Assembly: GCA_949752745.1 (NCBI GenBank)
Contig: OX457026.1
Span: forward strand, 39,219,394-39,283,393
Length of the DNA: 64,000 bases
Source: Protula sp. h YS-2021
Taxonomy: Eukaryota; Annelida; Polychaeta; Sabellida; Serpulidae
Direction of reading: 5' to 3'
In this document: piece after piece, positions 43,301 through 55,300 of the stretch
Numbering within the stretch: the stretch's first letter is position 1
Layout: each line of letters begins with the position of its first letter
The notes under the pieces: generated by a model
Databases searched by the model: none
What the model was told of the DNA's origin: nothing
The model's input: the letters and a program-made list of their open reading frames with translations, nothing else
Translations under genes and position numbers: made by a program

Positions 43301-46300
43301 GCCCTGTGAGAAGTGAGCACACTGCCCTGTGCGAAGCGAGCACACTGACTTTTGAGAAGCGAGCACACTGCCCTGTGAGGAGCGAGCACACTGGACTTTA
43401 AGGAGCGAGCACACTGGCCTTCGAGAAGCGAGCACACTGCCCCATGAGGAGCGAGCACACTGCCCTGTGAGCACACACCTTTACCACTGGACTGCTGCGG
43501 ACGGTTGTAGAGAAAGACGTCGCTGTCGGGAATGGGAGGCATGTCGGTCGACGTGAAGTCCCGGAAGCAGCTCTCGCCCGAGCTGAAGTTAGGCTTGAAG
43601 AGGAACTCCAGTAGGTTCTGGCGCAAGTAGTAGCCTAAGGCGTACTGCTGCAGCATCACGCTGGAGGGGATCGTCATATAGACGGTGGCCGAAGGCTGGG
43701 TGCCTGCCCGCTGGATGAACTGGATAACAAAGAACGTCGTGGCGCTTTTCTTACAAATTATATTTGCCCACAAATACATCTAATTAAGAAAGTAATTACG
43801 TTTCTGGTTATAATTACAAATATTTTAACATACGGAAATAGAACCAATTAATGTTTTCACAGCGTATAGTGAATACTCTCATATGACGTATTTGGCATGG
43901 GTTGGCGGTTTTTTTTTTTTTTTTTTTTTTGGCTATGTACGGCGCAAAGAGCCACTTCGGAGAATAATTGGCAGATGATATCACAAATGGCACCACAAAG
44001 TATCTATTCTTTACTTGGGTAATGTGGCGGATAAGGTCACGTGATTACCTGGACGTCTTCCGGCATGAGCTTACACATGCGGTTCCTCGTCAGGATATCT
44101 CTCATCAGATCTAGCACAGCGTCGTCCAGTTTCTTCTGCAATGCCTGCACCAAGTCCTTCGATATTTCCGCACCTACAGACAAAGCACTGCGTTCAACCG
44201 CCAATACATGATCAATTCACTTTTCATTGCAGCAGTAACAAAAATACGTACTACGTAGAAAATCTGCTCAGTTCTTATGTACACTACTGGCTGCCCTTCG
44301 CTGTCATTGGTCTTCATTGGTAATAATGGTAAAGCCGCAGTCCACCAGTCTGACGCTTCAACCACCTACCTGCACTGGTAATGCCGCAGACTTCAAGGCT
44401 GACCTTCCAACCACCTACCTACGCTGGTGATGACGTAGGCCACCAGTCTGACGCTCCAACCACCTACCTGCACTGGCAATGCCGTAGACTTCCAGACTAA
44501 CGGTCCAACCATCTACCTACACTGGTGATGCCGTGGGCCACTAGACTAACGTTCGAACCACCTACCCACACTGGTGATGCCGTAGGCCACTAGGCTGACG
44601 CTCCAACCACCTACCTACACTGGTGGTGCCGTAGGCCACCAGACTGACGCCCCAACCACCTACCTACACTGGTGACGCCATAGGCCGCTAGGCTGACGTT
44701 CCAACCACTTACCCACACTGGTGATGCCGTAGGCCACCAGGCTGACGCTGTCTCTCTGCTTGCCGCCGCGGGTCGACGCCGATATACCTGTCATCCGCGA
44801 GGACATCGACAGACTATCCACGTCCTTATCGTCTGCTGTGCCCCCGTCAAGGTCAAGGTCAAAGGGGCGCGTCCTCTCATCGTCTGCTAGTGGGTGCTTA
44901 GAAATTGATATCATCGAAGCGCTCCTTGCAACTGAAATCAATGCTGTCTTTTTTTTCTTCTTTTTGTAAAGATCTGATTTGCCAATTTTTAGGATGCACT
45001 TAGCTTACAAACTTACATTTGTTCATTTTTGTTAAAACACTACATATTCTAAAATTTGCATAAAACATAAGCAATCGTGAAGCAATGTGTAAAATCCAAG
45101 AAGAATGTCCTGGGGCATTGCAGCCAGCCGAGCCCAACACAAGGAGAGTAAACCACTTTACCATTTTATTGTTGCTTACAAAATCACATATTCTGTCCCG
45201 TCATTTCGGCTGTCCCTCGCGAAAAAAAGTAATTTTCTGGTAGAGGATCATCTACAGATTGTACATGTGTAATATCAAGAAGATCCAATCAAAACTGTAG
45301 GAGGAGGTGCATTTTGAAAAAAAGGTTAACACACACACACTTTTCAAAAGTGATTGCGAAAGACCACCCGACAAAGTCGGCTGGTCTAAAAAGTATACGT
45401 GAAATGTACTCAAGACTCAGGCCAAACGCTACATACACGTCCTGAGGGAGCTGCTGGCCTCCTCGTCCATGGAGCACTGTGGGCCAGTCTCGGACGGTCC
45501 CATGGCTCCCGCATGGCCCTCCAGTAGACGCAGGTAGAAGACATTGCCCGTGCCGTTCTCCTTGTACACAAACATATTGGTGCGGTTGATCACCGAGATG
45601 TTCTGTAGGACCATCTTCAGCGAGCTTATTCCTCTGAAAGCAAAGTAAAGCCAACAACCTGTTCATTTACACACAATGGTTCTTGCATTTTGGTACTAAT
45701 TGTATAACATCAAAGCAATTTTTAACTAAAGCTACAGTAATATGTATTTCTTCAGCATAGTTATTTTGTTCTTTTTTTTTTTTAATTTGATAAAATAAAC
45801 AGAGACGCAAAAGCAAGCAACTAAAATGCCAAGAATGTGGGGAATATTTTCTCGGGGGTCACGACATCTGTGTTTTTGGACTTGATGGGCGGCGACATAC
45901 ATTTTAAGTCATCGGAGAGTGTACTTAACGCTGAGACAAGTCTCACATGGAAATGTCGTGCCGGTGAGACTTGAGCCTCGGGTGGAGAGGAAAGTGCATG
46001 GCCCACACTTCACTGCACGAGAAATAGCCAGCCCGGAAGTGCCGGCTAGCCTCCAAGTAGTTCGTGTTCCCATCGATATCCGACTCGTCAGAATCTACAG
46101 ATACAAGCAGTCGTAGTACAGGAATGACATCGGAACTCATTCACCGCGATTTATGACACACAACATATAAACAAATGACTACACTGCAAATAATTAACCT
46201 GAGAAGTGGGTCCACAAATTGGACCCTGAATTCTGACTTACTTTGATTTCTAATAATAAGTCTACATATGCAGCAAAAATGGCCGACATGAATGACTCAC

Positions 46301-49300
46301 CCTCGTGATAGCTCCAACTCGGATCTAAATGAAGTACAAACGAGACTCTAGATAAGGAGACTAATTGTGACAAAATGTCGATAATACATAATCGACTGTT
46401 TGAATTGAGAAGAAGTGCGCGCTGGCCGCGTCACCTGACTGCATCGATGTCTTGTGCCTGTGTGGCTCCACACTCTGAGTCCATCGGACGTCCTCGTCCG
46501 CTTCGGGCACGAGCAGGTTGTTGCACATGCGCGTCTTGTGTAGGTCCTCCAGCAGCAGCATCTGTGGGGACGAGAAAACCCGGCTCCAACTATGCCACCC
46601 ACCAGTGTCAACTATCTCTCCATTTTCACAAGGCTTGACGTATCTTTTGTTTTAGGCTACGAAACAGCATAAAAGCGTGCGTAAAACACTTAACAAAGCC
46701 GCCGAAGTTTCAGGATTACTTTTAGACACAGAGGCAATTAAATTACATCGCAAATGCCCTACCGCTTTGACCAAGAATAAGCCCGAAAGTCTCGATCAAA
46801 GACAACAGTGGGTCTTCTGCTCACCTGATTGACTTGATGGCAGACTTGCTTGATGTGTTCTATGACTCGCTCAAAGAGTGCCTTGTGTTCCCCGTGAGCT
46901 GCCGGCTCACCCATGTCCCTGTAACACACAGCAAAGGTTCTGGCAGGCTCACCAATCACAAGCGTTGTTCCCGTCATTAAGGTGTCTAACTAACATAGGC
47001 GTAGCCACCGGAGGGGGGAGGGGAGGGGGTCTCAGCCCCCCCCCATTTTTTCAGTGTGGGGGCCATAGTATTCTTCGCCTCCCAACCCCCACGTTAGTCC
47101 CCCCCCCCCCAGTTGTAAGAATGTTGCTACGCCAATGACTAATACAGTGGCCAAAGAAACAACACGAACGGATTGAATCTAGCACGCCTTTATATACCCT
47201 GCTTGACCTTAAAACGAAGGCTTTTTAGCCAGGAGTAACTAAACCTCGTCTGGCGTTATAACCCATGACGTCACACAAAGTCAGGCTGTTCTATTCTTCC
47301 AGTTGCCCTATTCGACCTTACTACACACCTGGCATGAAAGTACACGTGCACCGAGTCGGTGTCGACCTTGAGGACGAGCCAGAAGTCGGGCAGCATTGGC
47401 CTGAGGACACGCGCGTCAGAGAAGGACATCAATGAGTGGCCGTCCTCCGTGTCGCTCGAGTCCCCGTCGTAGCCTGCAAAACACCGACTTGTCATGACAA
47501 ATACACCCATTTCTTTCACAATTTTTCAAGGCTATTGCATTGTTGCTAAATATAGATTTGATCATGCTTGTACATGCTGATGAACTATATTTTAAATGAA
47601 GAAATGTAAGACGCTGGTCTTTTTGCTAAACACAGTCAGAATTTGCCTTACTATAGGAACAGTGATTAAACGTCACAAAATCTGAACTGAACGCTGTGTG
47701 AGAACGCCATGCGGGAGGCATGGTGTGCTGTAAACCAGCTGTGTGCCATGAGAGCCGAAACACTCGCCAATATATATACAACAATGTTTTGGATAGTATC
47801 CAGCTAAGGGAGGAAACTTCGGTATTTTTTTTATGGGGCGGGGGGGGGGGGGGGGCGGGGGTGGGACTGGGTGTATGGGGAATGTACCTCACCCACCTTC
47901 CTCGCCATAGCTGCTGCGGCTGCTGACGTCAAACACGGAGCTTATGGGCGTCATGAGTCCCGATTTGCCCGACTGGTGGCGTGACCTGGATGGCGTGGCT
48001 CGGCCCGAGTGCGACCTTACAACACCATACGGACATCATAAGGTTTAATACGATTAGAAATCATCTTATTTTTCACTTAAAACATTTACGTTTAATTTTG
48101 GTGTTATGTGTTCTTCGAGTAGTTATTTGTGTGTACTCTAAGAAGTCCCACACAGTGATAACTCTGGTGTGCGCCGTTCCATATGTTCTATATGTTCTAT
48201 ATGTCGCACAGAAATTCTGATCGTGCGCCAACTTTCACAATTGGCATGCGCATTTACTCGTGCATGGCCGGTCGCTGCCCCCCCCCAAGGGGAGACATAA
48301 GGCGGCCCGCGGCGTGCTACCTGGGCACGGCCGGGCGATGCCCCCCCCCCCCCCTAAGTAGACACGAGCCTAACGGCAGCAAGCTACCAGCGAGCTGCAT
48401 CCGCCCCCCCGCCCCCACCACAGCCCAGCTCCCCCTTCCCATAGGGGAGACACGAGCCGGTCCGTAGCGTGCTACCTGCGCACGGCCGGGCGCTGCTCCA
48501 CTTCCGCCTTATACTTTTCAAAGCTGGCAGAGCTATGCGCGCGTCTGATGGGCACGTCATGATGGCTGTGGCTACCGGAGTCGCTGACGTCAGCAGGTAA
48601 GACAAGTGGTGCGGGACTGCAACAACCAAACACAGAAGAGCACTTATCGCAGGACATCATAACACACTACTTCATGACATAATCTTAAGATGCCATAAAC
48701 CAAACAAAATCTTGTTTATCTGTGTTTACACATGTTTAATCCCGGCGTTTACGTGAAGGCAGTACCTGGCTTTGGTGGCACTCTCTTCCTTGCGTTGCTC
48801 CATGAGTTTCTCTGCCTTGAGTTTGTCACGTAACTGCTGTGAGTCCAGGTAGTGCGTGCTCGGGCTCTGGTGCTGAAGGAAGTGCACCGACTTGGAAAAC
48901 GCGTCCATCTTGCTCCCAGGCAACAGAATGCCCTGCTCGAAAACCTCATCGCTTCCCTGGCGGAGCATCTCCGATCCCAACGATCGGGTCTCCGAAGACT
49001 TCCGAACCGTATCTGCTCCGGGCGAGCGACTTTCAGACGTTCTCCGCGACATCGCATCTGCAGCCGTCTTTGTTGTGCCTTCACCTGCAGCTGTAGCTCC
49101 CGCGTTCTTCCCGTCCGCCGAAGCCGTACCTCCATCGAGACGACCGCGTTTGGAATCGGCTTCATGACTCTCAGCATGGTCACAGCCTGTCGGGTCCGTG
49201 TGGGCCGTGAGCGGCACGACCTCCCTGACGGGGCTGGGCCGCGTCACAGATATCCTGATGTCGTCTTGCGCCTGGGCCTCGCCCGCGGGTAGTGTCCCTG

Positions 49301-52300
49301 CCCATGCGCTGCCCCGCTCGCCGTGGTCGTCGTAGTCCTCCGTTTGCGTTTCTTTTGACTCCACGGTATGGCCCGGTCCTTCTTTCCGCCCTGGAAAGAA
49401 AGATAAATCAATCAGTTCTAGCAACACTTATCACGGTATAAAGGTATATCAGGCATAAAAAAAGGGTAAAGAAAGACAGGCTAATTGGATTCTCAGGCGC
49501 TCAGGGAATTACCAGGCACTCATGAGATTCCCAGGCTCATGAGATTCTCAGAAAGTCACGGATTTCTCAGGCAAACTCAAAGCAGTCTTAGTCAAACTCA
49601 TTGGATTCGCAGGGACTCATGAAATTATCAGGAATAAAGAAGATTCTCAGGAATCCATGGAATTCTCTGGCACTCATGGATTGTCTAGCAGGCTCATGGG
49701 ATCTCTACTCAAGTGGCTCTCCGGCTTTTTCGATCAATTTTGAAGTTCTAGTGCATGTGTTAAAAGTTCTCTAGCTCTTACTGTCTTACCGAAGCGTGGC
49801 ACCATTTTTTATCAAATCAATGCACTATGTCCCAATAAATACATTAAATTTATTGATGAATTTATTTGAGCCGAATACCTTCACTAAATATAGCTGTTAA
49901 ATTTCTCCTGGCCGACAATTCGTCCTGTGGTTCTCCGGCAATTCCAGCGCGTAGATCCACCGCTTCTTGTCGCACTAGCGTCTTATCCGGAGAGCCCGGA
50001 ATCGAGGCCAGCCTGCTAGCTTTCGACACGGAGCTTTTCTGTGGCGTGCTCGTGTGAGCCTTCACGTCGCCATCTTGGCCACAGGTCTCCACTTGTGTGC
50101 CAAGGCCCTGACCGTCTAAAAGCAGATATCTGTTTATTACGTCACAGAAGAGCCAGGTAAAGACTAGGGGACTAGGGGACTAGGGGACTGGCTTGTTTTT
50201 TCATTCACTCAGTGTAACCCCCCCCCCCCCCCCCGCCCCCAAGACTAATATCCCATGATTTCAAAGTGGATTCATTATTTTGCGTTACAATGTTCCTACT
50301 CCGGCTGAAGTATTGCATTTTTTAAGACCCTACTTAATGACTTACTGGCTAATGGAATTACTAAAGAAACTACGGGAATCAATAGAAAATATCACAAAGA
50401 ACGGCACCGCAAACACGTGCCAATAAAGCAAGTTAAGTATGTAAGTGGCGGGGCTTGGCTACATGCCTGGGTGTAGGGGCGGGTCGTGCTCCTCGGCGTC
50501 GCGGGGGGTCGGGGGCTGCCCGGGGCTGTGCTGCTGCGTTAGCGCCGTCAGTCTGTCCGTTAACACGTGCGGCGGCGCAAAGCTCGCGATGTACGTCTTA
50601 TCCAGGCACAGGTAGTAGTAGCTCCCTTCCTTGTTTAGGTGATATTTAGGCAAATTAAGCCGCTCAAACCTCTACAAAAAAAAAAACAATAGTATTCCAC
50701 GGCCTCATAGATAACGACTTCATCATGCACCACAACTGACACTGACCCCTGACTGAGTGACATGTTACGCAATAGCTGTAGATGAGCAACGCACAAAAAG
50801 TCAATTACAACCAATAGCCATGGATCGAGAGTTTGTTTGTTTATTGGTGTTTTAAGTCCCTTTCAGCGATCACAGCGCTATATCGGGGCTTCCCTGCCAC
50901 ATTGAACTGAAATGGGGTATTTCAGTTTGAGTTCCTAGGGGGATCATAATTGAGTGCGCAGCTGATGGGAACGAGCGGGATTCGAACCCGCACCGGCTGT
51001 ACACCCCAGATCTTGGGGCGAGCGCTCTATCAACTGAGCTATACGACCCCCCCCCCCCTCCCACTTTCTGGATCGAGAATAATGCTGCTGTTGTTTTCAA
51101 GTAGACTAAAGAATGCAGGAACATCCAAGAATCTTCTGCAAAACGGTAAAATCCCCAGCGTAGTTAGAAACAATTCTTACTCAACAAATCAGCCAACAAA
51201 ATGGGGATAGGCGGGGGGAGGGGGGGGGGGGGAGCTGACGTCATACACCTTTTTAATTTTCTATACGAGTTTAAAGTTTAAACAAAGCCGTGTGACTTCT
51301 CCAAGGAATAACTACACCAAGTTAGAAGTCGATCCAACTTTCCGCTATCGAGATATTTTGCTTAACAGAAAATACATTTTTACGTCACGACCCCTTTCTT
51401 AATTTCACTACACGCGCCAAAAGTTGAAACAGTCAACCAACCGACCAAAGGAATGCCCAAACAAAATTTTAAGTCGATACGACTTTCCTCTAGCGAGATA
51501 CTATGCACACGAGATCTTGTTAAAATGATACGCATATTTTTCACATGATGACCTCTTGTGCCGTTTTTGTTCATTCTAGTGGTGACAAAATTTCACAGAA
51601 TGTTTCGATCCAACCAAGCAACAAACCCACCAAGTCTCCATGTTCAGTGGCTGAGAAATCCTACATATAAGATTTGAACGTCATAATACTTGGGGTGTCT
51701 GTCTGTCCGTCTGTCCGTCATCGCTTTTTTGTACAAGCGATATCTCGAGAACGCAGAGGCCTAGAGACTTGATGTTGGGCTCATTTGAAAGGTCTCGACT
51801 TGTAGATGTGCCTTTTGGCCATTTTGGCCAAATTCGATCACGTGATCTTGGCCAAATTGGCCAAAAACGCAAAAAATCGACTTGTGTTTGTACAGGCGAT
51901 ATCTCGAGAACGCAGAGGCCTAGAGACTTGATTTTGGGCTCATTTGAAAGGTCTCGACTTGTAGATGTGCCTTTTGGCCATTTTGGCCAAATTCGACCAC
52001 GTGATCTTGGCCAAATTGGCCAAAAACGCAAAAAATCGACTTGTGTTTGTACAGGCGATATCTCGAGAACGCAGAGGCCTAGAGACTTGATGTTGGGCTC
52101 AATTGAAAAGTCTCGACTTGTAGATGTGCCTTTAGGCCATTTTGGCCGAATTCGGTCACGTGATCTGCTAAATTTTGGGGGTAAAAAAAGATTTTCCGCC
52201 AGCAGTATCATTGTTTTTCAAAGTTTTGAGCAGAAGTAGGACATTTATTTTTCTTGGCCTAAACTGGCCAACAGGTTCAAAACCATAGACGACCCCTTAC

Positions 52301-55300
52301 AATTTTGGGGGCGTTGGGGCCTGTTAGTGTTCACTGAATACTTGTTTATTTTGCCGCATCCGTCAAACGCAGACAGAGCCGTGAAATTTGACTATATGAC
52401 TTACGCCATCGAGATTTTTTGCACACAACATGCATACATATTTTACGTAATGACGTTATACGCCGCACTCGTGCGTCGTGTTCTCGACAAAATGTGACAG
52501 ATTCTTTCGGAACAACCAAGCAATACTCCCACCAAGTTACAACATCGATTATCAGGGGCTGAGAAATCTGAACCAAGGAAATTTTAACCAAACTAACCCA
52601 AGGAATACCATCGTCAAATTTGAAGTCGACACGACTTTTCGTTAACGAAATATTTTGCACACAAGATCTTGTTCTCAGTATATACATATTTTACGTGTTG
52701 ACGTCATACGCCGCACTCGTTCGTTGTACCCTCGATAAAATCTGGCAACATCTTTAGGACCTGCCAAACAACAATCCCATCAAGTTTCAACTTTCTCCAA
52801 TGTTCGGCTTGTGAGAAATTTCGCACACAAGATTTTACGTAATGACGTCACACGCCTTCCCTAATAACATCCGTCAAAAGTTGACAGAATCGTCCGTCCT
52901 ACCCAAGGAATAAACATATCAAGTTTTTAAAGTATATCCGACTTTTCATTCTCGAGACATGCACACAAAATTTTGTTCACAACAGGCTGACAAGGAAACA
53001 CAAACACACAGAACGTACAAACGGCCGATTTCACAACTTAAGTCTAGACCTGATTTGGAGCAAACTCAGTCTAGACCGCAGTTAAGACTGGGTTTCAGAC
53101 CATAGTGGATTTCACAGCCTCGGTCCAGACCACATTCATATGTGATCTTTTATGTCTGTATAAACTGACAAAACCCTGTCTAGACTCGGTTTGAAACCTG
53201 GTTTCAAACTAGGTCTAGACTTAAGTTGTAAAATCGGCCCATATTATATGTCTCCCATTGGTGGCGGAGACATAAATATTTGAAAATACATACCCAACCG
53301 TTACCATTTATTTATCACAATACCCAATGTGGCGGCGACGTATAAATTAAAGCGGAAAGAAAAGGTAATCGCTCTGTGAGTAATACCTCAATGAAATGCA
53401 GGTAGCTGTGCTGCGTGCCGTAGACAAACTGCAGCTTGTGGTGTCTGCTGAGACACGTGGCGTGGTCGTGCGCGTCGTGCACGTGTGTGGCGACGGCGTG
53501 CAGCGTGCTGGCGGTGACGGGCAGGAGGAGGCGCATGGCGGACACGTACTCGTCCCGAAGCAGCCACTCCACGTCGGAGCGGCACTCCGCCACCGCCTGC
53601 TGATATTGCTCCGGCAGCGAGCCCACCTCCTCCCCAAAACGGCTCCTGGACACAAGTCACACCTTGTCAGACACGGCGCCGGTGTGACCAGCAGCAAATC
53701 GATAAGTGCTCTTTAATAAATAGTTAAAACACTGACGCTTCTTCTGATTGTATCATAAGGCATTTTCTTTATTAACAAACTTCGAATATTCGTCTTCAAT
53801 CTGAACGCTCGGCGAACGATTTTCAGCCCCTAGCCCAGCTTTTCACTTGGACCAGGTAGTAACCTCGCTCACTCACTCACCCGAAGTCTGTGGTCGCGGG
53901 CTGGCTTATCATGTCCTCGCTGTCGCTAACTGATGACGTACTGTGGTACGAAAGTTGGCTGGTGTATGACGTCATTCTGACGTAACATGGCCGTTTGGTA
54001 GACTCGGCAAGGTCGGTCTCGGGTGGCAAGGTCAAGCAGATTAAGTCCAGAGTGACCTGAATGTCGCTCAGGTCAATCTCCAGTCCTTGGTCTTCAAAAC
54101 ACTCCTTAAGCTCACCTGTGGTAATTAAACAACAATGAAAATAATCATAAGTTTTAAATGCCCCCGAATAATATTTCTTCTCCGTCGCCTCCTTACTGTT
54201 TAGAAATAAAATCATAAAATCGGCCTAAACTGCAAGGCAATCGGTGCCATAACTTAAATAGTGTACACGCTTATAGAACTAAAAATATGTGAGCCACATA
54301 ACACGTCGGCTGAAACAGAACGCTGAAAAACCAGGAGGGCGGGCCCATAGAATGAATGGATCACGCCCACCCAATCTGGCTGACCTGTTAGCTTTACACT
54401 TACTAAAACAGGTGGGGAGATTTCTGGCAGGTATGCTCTTTAACATTGCACCCTTGTGGCGCACGGTGACCATGGGGTGCACAAACAGCGGCGACAGCTT
54501 GCTGGGCGGGCCTCCTACCACGCTCGCCTCATCTTTGACGGAGCTCGCACGGCTCGAGTCTCCATCGTTCGTGCAGGAGATGTCCAGTAGCGGGTCTGGT
54601 CCGTCTGCAACAAAACCGGATGTAAGTGCTGAGTGAGGTGGTACTAAAACGGTACCCGATCGGAGTGAACAGTGACGGAGGCAGGGCGGCACCTACTCGG
54701 TCCGCCTTCAATGGTGGCCTATAGAAGTGATGAGTGAGGCGTGTCACGGGGCACCTACCCAGCACATGGTCCCTCGGGGAGAACTCGGCGTCGTACGACA
54801 CGTCCACATTGCCCGTCTCGCCTGTCTCGTCACCCAGCACCTCCTGTTCCAAAATACACACACACTTATATCTGCACATTTTGTGTATTGTTATATAGCC
54901 AACTTCAGAGCAATAAATTAATTTAATATAAAGACTCCCTAGAAACGTTAATTTTTAACATAAACGAAAAATCAAAAATTATTTTCAATGTAAGATCAAT
55001 TTGTGACCTGAAGGACAAAGATTAATCTCAAAATTTGCAGTATACAGTATTTCCATTTCGAAAAAGGAACTGTCTAGTTCGTACATATGTATTTTTCTAA
55101 TGTATATCGCGGCGAGAGGAAAGCAATACAGAAACTTATCGTTTCTTCCTTCATAAGGCCAGATACCACATAACTCACACCTTGCTGAAGCATCTACAGA
55201 GGTCGAGATCTCCAAATTTCTCAAGGAAATTTTCGGTGTTTTGAAGTCAGGGATACAGGAGAGGTAGTGTTGCCTCGACATACCTGACTTTGCTGGGCCT

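Noticed and set aside
42862..43779. 305-residue minus-strand open frame
   Set aside because: Only the first part is E20; the repeated SLLTGQCARSSQGSV-like part is the 23-bp minisatellite in the intron.
48852..49292. Plus-strand genes opposite E10
   Set aside because: Antisense shadows of a GC-rich exon whose minus frame is fixed by phase on both sides.
50976..51052. Functional tRNA gene on the minus strand
   Set aside because: Internal promoter boxes are good, but the acceptor stem does not pair and the anticodon loop is wrong; the SINE body follows.
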